Source: an uncultured bacterium (GTDB lineage: Bacteria > Planctomycetota > UBA1135 > UBA2386). Taken from it: DNA of 44,500 nucleotides. A program made the position numbers and the translations under genes. Shown piece by piece: positions 35,041 through 44,038 of the stretch; the first letter of the stretch is position 1; every line of letters starts with the position of its first letter. The notes beneath the pieces were generated by a model that saw only the letters and a list, made by a program, of their open reading frames with translations, did no database searches and was not told the origin of the DNA. The DNA lies in NCBI GenBank assembly GCA_937906475.1, contig CALCZA010000201.1, forward strand, positions 1-44,500, in the 5' to 3' direction.

Positions 35041-38000
35041 TTGCAAAAACTTCGACTACAGTCTCTTACGACACCTCACTTGCCCGCAATTGCCATCCTA
35101 TGGCTAGTTGCGATCACCTGTGGTTGCTCAAACTCAGACACGTCACAAGCTCGAGGTAGCCACATATTTTCCTCCGGGCAGCCCGAGGACGCTTACGACA
35201 CTTCACAGAGTGGTTCGTCCGGGCATCTGGGTAATTCCTCTCGGCTTGCGGACACCACTGGAGGCAATCGCGGGCAGGGCACAAGCTCAATTCGCGGAGT
35301 TGGCTCCGGCAGCTCTCAGAGCCCATCGCTGAGCCAGAACACAAGGCGGAATCAGCGTGGTAACACGACCCTTAACCCGCAAGGCAAGGGCACGAAGGCT
35401 ACTCGGACAAACGAGCAGGAACTCCTGCTTCGCTCCGCCCGCAGCGCGATCACGCTGGGGCAAATAGACGAAGCGACTGACTTGTTCGAGTCGTATCTCA
35501 TCCAGGTCCCAAATGACCATGTGATCCGATCAGAATACGCAGGCGTGCTCGTGCAGAGAGGCCTCCTGAGCAAAGCACGTGACCTCTATCTGAACACTCT
35601 CAAAGGGTTGCCACGCTCCACCGACATCCGCCACAAGCTCGTGGACGTCTTGATCATGAGTGGTGAATACGCCGCGGCAACGACGCACCTTGAAGAGATC
35701 ATCCGGTTGGATCCCGATGACCTCGCCGCAGCAGCCATGCTCTGCCGCTCCTACAGCTGGGTGAAAGATCTCGAGCAGGCCAAGATGGTGTTTGATCGCT
35801 ACCTTCGAAAGTTGGACCCGACCAAGCAATACGACCAGAAACTCTTGGCACCGGCACTGCTAGACATGCAGAAGCCGCGCGAAGCTCTGCCCTACCTCCT
35901 CAAGCTACACACCAAGTCACCCAACGAACTGGAATGGGCCACAAGCCTCGTCTACTGCTACGAACTTCTCGGGGATGAGGAGAAGGCAGCTAGTGCCGTG
36001 GCTTCGATGGCAATGCTCGAGACGACCGCTACCGACTCCAGGATCCACCTGGTGGACCAACTTCTAGCGCTCAACAACTACCAGTTGGCGTCGCAAGTCA
36101 ACCAGCAGATCCTGCAGACTGCCCCACAGCACGCCATGGCGCGACTGATGAGCGCTCGCATTCTGCTTGAGTCATATGACATCCCACGCGCTCAGATAGC
36201 ACTCGCAGCACTGAATGACGAACTCGGGGGCATGCGTCGATATTCGCTTGCCATGGCCCAGCTATACCACCTTGTTGGGCAATGGGTCGCGTCTCAGAGC
36301 ATCTATGAAGCGATGCTCATGGACCGCCCCAACGATGATGAGGTCCGAATCAGGCTCGCACTGTTGCTCCGTGAAAAGGGCGACCTCCACCAGGCACTCG
36401 CTGAACTCAGCAAGGTGCCGGTCAAGAGTCCATACGGATCCCTTGCTCAACGAGAGCAGGCCTCCACGCTGATCTTGCAAGGACGCCCCAGCCAAGCCGC
36501 TGGACTTTGCTCCCAGATCGCGGACATGCGTCCCCACGACGTCGCTCCGGTCATTGGCTTAGTGCGTGCGCACATAGCCATGGAACACCTCGAGGAGGCT
36601 CGATCCCTTTGCCAGCACTTCATCGACAAGCACCCATCGGACAAGATGGCGATCGCCCAGATTCGAGTCGTGCTCGGCAAAACTCAGTTGCTTGCGGGTA
36701 ACTCTGTTCAGGCGGCACGCACGTTCCAGTTAGCCATGCGGGAACCAAGCATGCACGAGCCCGAGGCCTTCTATGGCCTGGCACTGGGCCGTGCTCAAGG
36801 GGACTTCGCCGTGGGCGCTGAGATCGCGCGACTCTCTTCCAACATCGCAACATCCGGCGAAGGAATCCGAATGCGCATTGAGCTGGGTAAGCTCGCGCTC
36901 GGAGATCAAGATTACAAAAGGGCTGCCTACTACCTGACCAAAGCTCTCCGCTGGCAGCCCAACAACATCGCTGCCAAGGTGCTCTTGGGCGAGGCTTTCA
37001 ATCTAGCCCTCAAGGCTGGAGTCAAGGCGGACCCCGTCAAGGTGTTCTCGTCCATACTGGAGAGAGACCCAGGCAATACCAGGGCTCGGCTTGGCCTGGC
37101 CCGGGCGCACGCCATCAAGCGTGAGTTCACGTTGTCTCTGCAGGCATACGAGAAGGTCCTTGAGCAAGATGCAGGCTACGACTATGCAGCCCGAGAACAC
37201 GCTCGCACGCTGTTCTGGGATCAGCAATACATCGAATCTTTCAAGCACTACAAGCTTCTAATCGCACGCCTCCCTAGCGACAGCATGGCGGTGGACTTCT
37301 TCGACGCCCCCGTCGACAACGTCGCGCGTCAAGCGATGTCGGACTTCGAGTCCAACACTGAGTTCGCCGATGCTGTGCGGCTCGAGCTCACAGCGAAGGA
37401 AAACATGGCTTGGCGGCCACCGATGGCCCAACAAGCGCTCGAAGAACTAACGATCCGAGAACCAGCCAACCAAGAGGCACTGTTTGATCTCGCCCAAATC
37501 AAACACCGTCGTGGACTGACCGGCGATGCGATCAGCCACTACCAAGAACTCATCCAAGTCGCTGGCGGACACCAAGAAGCTGTCAAGGCACTTGCTGGCG
37601 CCCAACGGCAACTAGTCCCCAGCTTGAACGTCACCTTCGACAACGAAGAGAGGAACGGGCGTGACGGCTTGTCGTTCATGGATGAAAGTTCGGCCATCGC
37701 CGACACCAGGTTCTCGATTGGCAACAAATACGACACGTTCGGCTTCGGCCTCGGGCGCCGCACCTACGCTCCGGGTCAACTCGACCTCAACAACGACCCC
37801 GTTGACCCACTGAATGCCAACGTCATCAGGATCTTTGGTTCCAAGGCTCTCGGCGACAACACGGTGGTGGATGCTCTCGGCGAGTTCCACACCTACGACA
37901 CCGATGACCAACTGAGTGAACGCCTCTACTACGACGCGGGCGTGACCTACACCAGCGATACGCAGACCACTGTCAAACTCCGCTTCTTCAGCGAGCCGGT

Positions 38001-38574
38001 GGCCCAAAACTCCGAGACCTTAAATATAGACCTCTACCGTCAGGGTGGACGCATCGGGTTCGAGACGGCCCTGACGCGGCGACTCGACTGGGGAATCAGC
38101 GGGATGATCGCGGACTACTCCGACGACAACACGCGCGTCGAGGGCAACGTCTTTGCAGCCTACGAGTTCACCGCGGCACCAACGGAACTGCGAGTCCTCG
38201 TCAAAGCAGATTTCATCGACTCTAGCAAAGAAATGCTAGTGCTAGACCAGAACACAACTCTGGCAAACTACAACCCCAGCACGGATTCCGGGGTCCCCTA
38301 CTTCTCACCTAGCGGGTATTCTGTATTCTCACTCCAGACCAACTGGCAGCACCAGCTGGGGAAGGAATGGTTTACCGGTGCCGACGACATGTTCTACAAG
38401 GTCTCGGTAGGGTTCGCGGTAGACTCGAACAGTGTTGCTTACACCGAGTTCGGCATGGGTGGCGGCTACGACATCACCGACTGGCTACGCATGGAGGTCG
38501 GCCTGCGAATGGTCCGCTCTTCCGCGATCGACATCACCTCTGGCTTTGGCATGATCACAGTCCGGTGGCCGTAA
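35041..38574 (+). CDS. BcsC-like TPR protein with C-terminal outer-membrane barrel
   Basis: This gene encodes 1177 residues from TTG 35041, close in size to E. coli BcsC. The N terminus has basic residues and a hydrophobic segment (AIAILWLVAITCGC), a signal peptide possibly with an atypical lipobox. After a Ser/Gly/Asn-rich linker, about 15 TPR-like repeats run from residue 120 to about 850. The last 320 residues alternate aromatic and polar residues in beta strands (TRFSIGNKYDTFGFGLGRR and following) and end in VRWP, as expected for an outer-membrane porin. It should guide the polymer across the periplasm and outer membrane. It diverges from the synthase gene. No BcsB-like gene is visible; the synthase TPR tail may dock here instead. 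Confidence 0.88.
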   Translation: MQKLRLQSLTTPHLPAIAILWLVAITCGCSNSDTSQARGSHIFSSGQPEDAYDTSQSGSSGHLGNSSRLADTTGGNRGQGTSSIRGVGSGSSQSPSLSQNTRRNQRGNTTLNPQGKGTKATRTNEQELLLRSARSAITLGQIDEATDLFESYLIQVPNDHVIRSEYAGVLVQRGLLSKARDLYLNTLKGLPRSTDIRHKLVDVLIMSGEYAAATTHLEEIIRLDPDDLAAAAMLCRSYSWVKDLEQAKMVFDRYLRKLDPTKQYDQKLLAPALLDMQKPREALPYLLKLHTKSPNELEWATSLVYCYELLGDEEKAASAVASMAMLETTATDSRIHLVDQLLALNNYQLASQVNQQILQTAPQHAMARLMSARILLESYDIPRAQIALAALNDELGGMRRYSLAMAQLYHLVGQWVASQSIYEAMLMDRPNDDEVRIRLALLLREKGDLHQALAELSKVPVKSPYGSLAQREQASTLILQGRPSQAAGLCSQIADMRPHDVAPVIGLVRAHIAMEHLEEARSLCQHFIDKHPSDKMAIAQIRVVLGKTQLLAGNSVQAARTFQLAMREPSMHEPEAFYGLALGRAQGDFAVGAEIARLSSNIATSGEGIRMRIELGKLALGDQDYKRAAYYLTKALRWQPNNIAAKVLLGEAFNLALKAGVKADPVKVFSSILERDPGNTRARLGLARAHAIKREFTLSLQAYEKVLEQDAGYDYAAREHARTLFWDQQYIESFKHYKLLIARLPSDSMAVDFFDAPVDNVARQAMSDFESNTEFADAVRLELTAKENMAWRPPMAQQALEELTIREPANQEALFDLAQIKHRRGLTGDAISHYQELIQVAGGHQEAVKALAGAQRQLVPSLNVTFDNEERNGRDGLSFMDESSAIADTRFSIGNKYDTFGFGLGRRTYAPGQLDLNNDPVDPLNANVIRIFGSKALGDNTVVDALGEFHTYDTDDQLSERLYYDAGVTYTSDTQTTVKLRFFSEPVAQNSETLNIDLYRQGGRIGFETALTRRLDWGISGMIADYSDDNTRVEGNVFAAYEFTAAPTELRVLVKADFIDSSKEMLVLDQNTTLANYNPSTDSGVPYFSPSGYSVFSLQTNWQHQLGKEWFTGADDMFYKVSVGFAVDSNSVAYTEFGMGGGYDITDWLRMEVGLRMVRSSAIDITSGFGMITVRWP

Positions 38575-38610
38575 TTTAGACTGCAACACGGGCTAACCGA
38601 AAACCAGACC

Positions 38611-39753
38611 ATGTCCTGTCACTCAAGTGTCCAGCGATTGCTGGGCGTGGGATTCTTATTGGTATTGACCGTCGGTTGTGGCGAGATGAACAGCATTTCT
38701 AAAGGGGCTGGATTCGGTATCAATCTTGCGGGGGCAGAGTTCGGGGCGTTACAGCCAGAGTTCTCAAATGCCAACGTCGGCCAAAGCGGGAAGGACTACT
38801 TCTTCCCATCGCATAAAGCCCTCGCCTACTACGCCGACCGTGGCATGAAGCTAGTTCGCCTTCCCGTTTCCTGGGAACGACTACAGCCACAACTCGACAG
38901 TGAACTCGACCCAACCTACATGGGTCGGATCCTTGAGTGCCTCGACCACGCCAATCAGCTTGATTGCTCCGTAGTCCTCGACATCCACAACTACGGTCGC
39001 TACCGCCAACAAAGCGGCCGCCACGTCCGTGAACTGATCGTCGCAGCACAAGCAACCAAAGAGACAGAGGTCGATAATTCATCCCTCGTGAATCTATGGC
39101 TGCGATTGTCAGATCGGATTCGTAATCACCCAGCCATTGCCGCCTACGGGTTGATGAACGAACCCCACGACATGGCGGGCGCGAATTGGCATGCGACCTC
39201 TAACCAGGTGGTTCTCGCGTTGCGAAACGCAGGCGACCAGAACTGGATATGGGTAGCGGGTGATGGCTGGTCCAGCGCAGAAAAATGGGATCGCCACAAC
39301 CCTGCGACTCCGTGGATCACCGACAGCCTAAATCGAATCGCGTATGAGGCGCACGTCTACTTCGATTCTGATGGCAGCGGTAAGTACGTGCGGTCATTTA
39401 CCGAAGAGGCACAACTCGATTCGCTCATCGGGCAACGGGGACACCGACGCCTCCAACCATTCGTTAATTGGTGTGAGCGCCACGAAGTTGTTGGCGTCAT
39501 TGGGGAGTTTGGCATCCCGTGGGGTGACCCTGGCTGGCTGCCTGTGCTCGAACAGTTCCTTGGCGAGATTCGCCGACGCGACATCAAAGCCTGTGCTTGG
39601 TCCGGTGGTCAATATTGGGGCGATTACGTGCTCTCTCTACAACCCCGACGCGGCTACGACGTGGCGCCACTCAAGCGGATCTCCTGGCACAACTCACAAG
39701 CGGACCAACCCGCCGATGCTCGGCCGCACAGCGACAATCCGATTCCACGTTAA
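38611..39753 (+). CDS. GH5-like endoglucanase lipoprotein (active)
   Basis: This gene encodes 380 residues. The signal peptide ends in a lipobox, LTVGC (Cys23). Family-5-type landmarks are in place: RLPVSWERLQP, DIHNYGRY, acid/base Glu184 in GLMNEPHD, YEAHVYFD and nucleophile Glu299 in GVIGEFGIP. Such enzymes cut beta-1,4-glucans, and cellulose operons often carry one (for example BcsZ, which is GH8) to edit the nascent polymer. It starts 36 bp after the BcsC-like gene on the same strand and is very likely cotranscribed. Lipid anchoring would hold it near the export site. Confidence 0.93.
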   Translation: MSCHSSVQRLLGVGFLLVLTVGCGEMNSISKGAGFGINLAGAEFGALQPEFSNANVGQSGKDYFFPSHKALAYYADRGMKLVRLPVSWERLQPQLDSELDPTYMGRILECLDHANQLDCSVVLDIHNYGRYRQQSGRHVRELIVAAQATKETEVDNSSLVNLWLRLSDRIRNHPAIAAYGLMNEPHDMAGANWHATSNQVVLALRNAGDQNWIWVAGDGWSSAEKWDRHNPATPWITDSLNRIAYEAHVYFDSDGSGKYVRSFTEEAQLDSLIGQRGHRRLQPFVNWCERHEVVGVIGEFGIPWGDPGWLPVLEQFLGEIRRRDIKACAWSGGQYWGDYVLSLQPRRGYDVAPLKRISWHNSQADQPADARPHSDNPIPR

Positions 39754-39815
39754 CGCAATAAACGGCACTTGATTGCTCAAGCCCGCCTGTTGGCAAGTCG
39801 ATATTCCAGATTGAG

Positions 39816-40922
39816 ATGCCTAAGAAAGTACAAACTCGGGGATTACACGCGAGCAGGACTCCCCTTGAGGACAAGCGCCTTCGGGCCGTCGATTCCGAGG
39901 ATCAAGGAATCAGCCTACCACGGTGGATTACATTATCCGGCATGGAGTGCGGCTCAAAGCAGGCCGGCTTCTGCAACGATGCTCGCGGCAAACTCGGCGA
40001 GGACTACTTCATCAGCGGCCGCCCGACCTTCGAACGACTCTCCGAAGCTGGCTTTGAGGGGTTCCGCATTCCATTTTGCTGGGAACGCCTGCAGCCTCAG
40101 TTAGGTGGTGCGCTCGACCCGGATGAGATCCAAAACCTGCGCTACATGCTTGGCGTAGCTAAAAGCCTCAATCGAAACGTCATCCTCTCCATGCACAACG
40201 CCGGGCGCTACACCATGCGAGTGGATGGAGTTCCGACGGCGTGTGGACTCGAAGAGTCAATCGGCGGCAGCGTCCGAGTGACTGCCCAGCACTTTGCTGA
40301 GTTCTGGTCTCGGATGTCGCATGCGCTTTGCGGGCTACCCAATCTGCGCGGCTACGGCTTGGTGTCGGCGGCCCACGATCTACCGGAGGGTGCTTGGCAG
40401 ATGAGTTCGCAATCTGCTGTCGACTCAATCCGGGAAGATGGCGACACCGTACCCATCTACGTCGCCGGCATCGGACCATCTAGCACTTCCACATGGGACA
40501 GCGACAACCCAGGCGCTCCATGGATCAATGATCCAATAGACCAAGTCATATATGAGGCTCGCTGCTATCTCGACCACGACGAGTCGGGCCAATACGACCT
40601 AGACTTCAAGGAAGAACTCGCATCTGACCCCAAGCTGCAGGCGCGAGCGGAATCGAGGTTAAAGCCGTTCTTGGACTGGCTGGAAGCGAGCGGCTCAAAA
40701 GGGGCTATCACTGAGTTTGGGGTCCCCTGCAACGACCATCGCTGGGCGTCACTTCTTCCGCAAATGCTAAGGACACTGGAGAAGGCCGACGTGCAATCAG
40801 TGTGGTGGGCAGCCGGCGAGCACCTGACAGACCACCCGCTATCGCTGCAACTCACTGAGGACGACAGTGAGCCGAAGCCCGCGCAAGTCGAACTGTTCCG
40901 CAGTGTCACGCGATCCGCGTGA
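39816..40922 (+). CDS. GH5-like pseudo-glycosidase, no signal peptide
   Basis: This gene encodes 368 residues, clearly a paralogue of the preceding gene: RIPFCWERLQPQL, SMHNAGRY, DSDNPGAPWINDP and RLKPFLDW all align. The acid/base motif NEPHD has become SAAHD (E to A185), and the EAHVY His has become Arg249 (EARCY). The nucleophile position remains Glu300 in AITEFGVP. The N terminus (MPKKVQTRGLHASRTPLED) has no signal peptide, unlike its partner. Normal retaining hydrolysis should therefore be lost. The frame is intact over its whole length, which argues for a kept non-catalytic role such as glucan binding. It begins 62 bp after the active paralogue. Confidence 0.88.
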   Translation: MPKKVQTRGLHASRTPLEDKRLRAVDSEDQGISLPRWITLSGMECGSKQAGFCNDARGKLGEDYFISGRPTFERLSEAGFEGFRIPFCWERLQPQLGGALDPDEIQNLRYMLGVAKSLNRNVILSMHNAGRYTMRVDGVPTACGLEESIGGSVRVTAQHFAEFWSRMSHALCGLPNLRGYGLVSAAHDLPEGAWQMSSQSAVDSIREDGDTVPIYVAGIGPSSTSTWDSDNPGAPWINDPIDQVIYEARCYLDHDESGQYDLDFKEELASDPKLQARAESRLKPFLDWLEASGSKGAITEFGVPCNDHRWASLLPQMLRTLEKADVQSVWWAAGEHLTDHPLSLQLTEDDSEPKPAQVELFRSVTRSA

Positions 40923-41211
40923 CGCTGGCCGAGCCGACCTTAGCCACCTCTCCCCCAGCGCGATCTCGCCACCGCAGGCCTACACCGTTGACGCCGGCAG
41001 CGGTTGCTGAACACCCTAGATCCTGAAGTCTTGCCATTGCCCGATGCGCGGCAGGTCGCGCGCAACGGCGACGTGCAGCATGCGAGATGTGCTCGGGCGA
41101 GCAGCACCGCGATCGATTCATGCGCGACTCGGAAATCGCGCTGATGAAGCCCACCCCCAACGAGCAGGATGAAGAGATCGTAGCCCTCATCCAGCGCTGA
41201 CCTCGTGCTTG
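40923..41211. other. Intergenic stretch, possible gene remnant
   Basis: No full gene is visible. A forward ORF of 37 codons (41087-41200) ends DSEIALMKPTPNEQDEEIVALIQR and looks protein-like, but it has no ribosome site and no partner upstream. It may be the end of a lost gene. The reverse-strand ORF here is Arg/Ala-rich and looks like a shadow. Confidence 0.35.
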
Positions 41212-42018
41212 CTACTTGACTAGCTTGCCGTCCTTAAAGGTGAGGGACCGCGTGGCGTTGCCGTCCTTATCCCAGTAGGCCCAGACGCCATCCTCTTTGC
41301 CCGCGATCCAGTTGCCCCTCATCTGCATCTGATCGTTGTCGTACCACAGCAGCGCAGCGCCTTCCTTCTTGCCGTTCTTGTAGTGGTCCTCGGACTTCCT
41401 GTTGCCGTTTCGGTGCCATCGAATCCAGACGCCATCCTCTTTGCCCGCGATCCAGTTGCCCTCAGAGGTCTGCTGGCCATTGCGATACCATTTGGATTCG
41501 AGACCCTCGCGCTGGCCTTCTTTCCAGCGGTCTTCAAGCCGCTTCTTACCGCTAGGGAAGAACCACTGAGTCCGCGTGCCTTCCTGCCTACCGTTCCGGT
41601 AGTGCTGCTCCTGGATCTTCTGACCGTCCGTGTACCAAACTGTGGAGACACCATGCAACCGGTTGTCTCGATAGGTTGACTCGGACTTCTTTTTGCCACT
41701 CTTGTAAAAATCGCTGATCCGGCCGTTCTTGCTGCCTGTGCCCTTCTCGTATTGCGCTGTCCAAGATTCCGATCCATCCAACAGCCAGAAGGTCCACGTG
41801 CCTTGCTGCAAGTTTTCGATGTAGTGACCCTGCTTCTCTTTCTGACCGTTCTCGTAGAAGTAGACCCACTCACCAGCCTTGACTTGGCCGTCGAGCATGT
41901 TGCCACGGGAAGCGATATTGCCGTTCTCGTGTCTCGTAGTCGTTTGTGGGTCTGCGTCCTTTGCGTTACTGCAACCAACAACGACGCAGAGCAGGGCAGT
42001 TCCGGTCACCATCTTCAT
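41212..42018 (-). CDS. MORN-variant (YwqK-like) repeat lipoprotein
   Basis: This gene encodes 268 residues. The signal peptide ends in the lipobox VVGC (about Cys16). The rest is a run of about nine repeats of 23-24 residues with the pattern W-Y-x-N-G-x-K/Q-x-x-E-x-x-Y/W-x-x-G-K-x-x-G, for example VYFYENGQKEKQGHY and KWYRNGQQTSEGNW. This is the MORN_2/YwqK type found in bacterial surface and antitoxin-like proteins. No catalytic motif is visible. Two repeats contain an identical GNWIAGKEDGVW block. It stands alone, so its partner is unknown; a surface-binding role is plausible. Confidence 0.88.
   Translation of the reverse strand: MKMVTGTALLCVVVGCSNAKDADPQTTTRHENGNIASRGNMLDGQVKAGEWVYFYENGQKEKQGHYIENLQQGTWTFWLLDGSESWTAQYEKGTGSKNGRISDFYKSGKKKSESTYRDNRLHGVSTVWYTDGQKIQEQHYRNGRQEGTRTQWFFPSGKKRLEDRWKEGQREGLESKWYRNGQQTSEGNWIAGKEDGVWIRWHRNGNRKSEDHYKNGKKEGAALLWYDNDQMQMRGNWIAGKEDGVWAYWDKDGNATRSLTFKDGKLVK
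41281..41461. repeat. Exact 37-bp DNA repeat inside the MORN gene
   Basis: Bases 41281-41317 are identical to 41425-41461, 144 bp apart, which is two 24-residue repeat units. Other repeats of the gene are far less alike at the DNA level, so this pair reflects recent duplication or gene conversion. Confidence 0.85.
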
Positions 42019-42590
42019 GGCCAGAGTTTAGAACTGTGCCATGACTCGACGAACTCAAAATCGAACTCGAGCGCATACGCAATTCAAACTGCGGCTTGGA
42101 CCACCCAAATCCCACTCAGCAACAAACCAGCTCCCACGACGAGCGACGTCGGGACACTCGAGGAGCCTGCCTGATCGCGATTCGCAACGGTCATGCAGTC
42201 CGATGCCGGGCCCGCTGCCGCGGTTCGAGAGGGACTGCCGGAACCGATTCGATCGACTTGGTCAGAGCGACGATCCATCCGCGCCGGTCACCGCGCGGCT
42301 ATGGCTTCGGATGAGGTCGAGAAGGATACGCTCCGACCCGAATCGGAAGAAGTCCTCATGCTCTCGGAAGTCCACCCGCTCGTGTCGAACCCCACCGAGT
42401 GCAAATCGCGACCAACCAGCGAACTGTTGATACCTGCTGAGGCGGGATCATTCATGGGCGACCCCGTTCCGAATCCGCAGGCGCACATGATTTCAAGACT
42501 CTCAGCATCCAAATCAAAGGGGTCGATTGAGTCAGAATATTCTTGGATTCGAACTCTCTAGGGACACATCAATTGACACGCCTTAGGTTC

Positions 42591-42606
42591 ATTGATCGCG
42601 ATCAAT
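42591..42606. promoter_or_regulatory. FNR/Anr-type operator palindrome
   Basis: ATTGATCGCGATCAAT is a perfect 16-bp palindrome that contains the consensus FNR/Anr box TTGAT-N4-ATCAA at 42592-42605. CRP/FNR-family regulators bind such sites as dimers, often under low oxygen. If it sat at -41.5 on the forward strand, transcription would start near 42640; a weak -10-like TTACTA lies at 42633-42638. The only forward ORF after it is the 11-codon one at 42679. No regulator gene is in the window. Confidence 0.5.
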
Positions 42607-42678
42607 ATAGGTAGGGCCCTGCAAAGTCCAGATTACTACACCCTGAGGAATCATCTCAGAAGCGAAAGGACCATTGCC

Positions 42679-42714
42679 ATGAATCGCCTCGGCCTGGCGC
42701 GCTACAACTGCTGA
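42679..42714 (+). CDS. Possible 11-codon leader peptide
   Basis: ATG 42679 has AAAGGA eight bases upstream, among the better ribosome sites in this part of the window. The peptide MNRLGLARYNC ends with Cys directly before TGA. It lies 73 bp after the FNR-type box and points at the end of the spermidine gene, so there is no structural gene downstream for it to attenuate. It may be translated in its own right or be chance. Reading the TGA as an amino acid would extend it by 15 codons, but no clear hairpin supports that. Confidence 0.25.
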   Translation: MNRLGLARYNC

Positions 42715-42748
42715 ATGCAACATGATGCAGACTCTGCGACTGCGCGAA

Positions 42749-44038
42749 CTATAATTTAGACAAAGAAGATCCGGGAGGGAACACTTGACTTGCGTGATGC
42801 ATTGCGGGGGACCAATACTTGGTCTCTATCCCTCGCTGAGACTGACGCTTGGCAAGCGTGGCTGCATCAAGTTCGAGTAAGTCTTGAGATTTCGACGCCA
42901 CCATGAAGATGTATTCACCACAATGGTAAGACGGAATGGTGAGCTTAAAGCAATCTGCGCTGCCTAAGTGCGCACTGATTCGCTGACGCGTTTGCGTTAG
43001 GAAATCAGTATCCAACATCGAACCTGCCTGGACAGAACATAGCGCGCCAGCTCTCAATGACCGAGCGACAGAGGCGTAAAAACTTTCCTTGAATAGCGGT
43101 TCGGAAGCGCCAACAGCATCATTGCAATCAATGATAGCTAGGTCAAAACAGTTTTCAAATCGAGGCAAGGCAGTGCTAGCGTCCTCAAAGAGCAACTCAA
43201 GTCTTGGGTCATCAAATGCTCCGGCATTGAGACTGGGCAGATGTGCAGCGGCGCCACGAACAAACTGCTCGTCAATATCAATCATGACGACTTGATCGGG
43301 ATTGTGGCGCAAGACTTCGCGAAGCGCGGCACCATCGCCACCGCCAACGATCAGCACCCGCTTGGGGTTGGGGTGAGAGAACATGGCGGGATGCACAAGC
43401 ATCTCGTGGTAAATATATTCATCTGTAGTCGAGAACTGAACAATGCCGTCCAGAGCAAGGACACGGCCATAAAGTCGAGAGTCGAAAATTGAATACTCTT
43501 GAAATGCCGTGCGCTCACTAACAACGACCTCCTCGATAGCAAAGCCATGACTGATCTTGCCGTTGCGTCGCCCTGGCACACTGTCTTCAAAGAACCACTT
43601 TTGATTCCCCGCCGAAGCAGAGCGCTGCAAAATTACATCGGAGCGAGCATTTATAGCATCAAACGAATCATCTTCACCTCTCCGAAGCTCGACTAGCTTG
43701 ACGCGAGAAGAAGCCAATCTCTCTTTAATCAGAGCATGGGCCAGCATTGGATCACAAACGCCACACGTGTAGATATCAACGCCAGCATATTTAAATTCCG
43801 GCCAAGTATGAATTGATATGTGAGACTCAGCCAAAACACTAACAGCGGTGACGCCTTGCCCATCAAACTGATGAGCCTCCGTCGACAAAACCTGAGCGCC
43901 AGCAGCCTCAGCGGCATCATTGATAATCTGGATTAAGGCGCCCTTGTCATCTAATAATTCCGCCTCGCAGTCCCAGTAATCCAAGACAAGGTGTCGCCCC
44001 ACCGGGCCAACCTGCTTGCTCTCCGAATCAGCAACCAT
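42749..44038 (-). CDS. speD-speE: S-adenosylmethionine decarboxylase-spermidine synthase fusion
   Basis: This gene encodes 429 residues with two complete enzymes. Residues 1-130 are a prokaryotic SpeD/SpeH: the self-cleavage site Glu71-Ser72 in LAESHISIHTWPE (Ser72 becomes the pyruvoyl group), His77 and the catalytic Cys in YTCGVCDP. Residues about 145-429 are spermidine synthase: GRVLALDGIVQFSTTDEYIYHEM, the AdoMet loop VGGGDGAALREVL, VMIDIDEQF and the catalytic D304-C-N-D307. The product would make decarboxylated AdoMet and pass its aminopropyl group to putrescine. These are usually separate proteins. ATG 44038 has GAGGAG eight bases upstream. This end of the window is visibly less GC-rich than the rest. 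Confidence 0.95.
   Translation of the reverse strand: MVADSESKQVGPVGRHLVLDYWDCEAELLDDKGALIQIINDAAEAAGAQVLSTEAHQFDGQGVTAVSVLAESHISIHTWPEFKYAGVDIYTCGVCDPMLAHALIKERLASSRVKLVELRRGEDDSFDAINARSDVILQRSASAGNQKWFFEDSVPGRRNGKISHGFAIEEVVVSERTAFQEYSIFDSRLYGRVLALDGIVQFSTTDEYIYHEMLVHPAMFSHPNPKRVLIVGGGDGAALREVLRHNPDQVVMIDIDEQFVRGAAAHLPSLNAGAFDDPRLELLFEDASTALPRFENCFDLAIIDCNDAVGASEPLFKESFYASVARSLRAGALCSVQAGSMLDTDFLTQTRQRISAHLGSADCFKLTIPSYHCGEYIFMVASKSQDLLELDAATLAKRQSQRGIETKYWSPAMHHASQVFPPGSSLSKL

Larger units (their letters stand above)
42019..42748. other. 730-bp gap without a large recognised gene
   Basis: Several overlapping ORFs of 60-120 codons exist, but none has both a ribosome site and a recognisable sequence. 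The longest (forward 42193-42561) is Ser/Glu-rich and unlikely. A reverse-strand ORF (42278-42084) ends in a hydrophobic stretch (TSLVVGAGLLLSGIWVV) that could be a membrane anchor, yet its N-terminal part looks random. The right part holds an FNR-type palindrome and an 11-codon ORF, listed separately. Confidence 0.5.

Noticed and set aside
40906..41190. Reverse-strand ORF of 94 codons after the pseudo-glycosidase
   Set aside because: The composition is Arg/Ala/Ser-rich without motif, and it overlaps the end of a real gene; probably a shadow.
42712..42759. TGA after the Cys of the 11-codon ORF read as a second selenocysteine
   Set aside because: No convincing hairpin follows at the right distance, and the extension has no redox motif.
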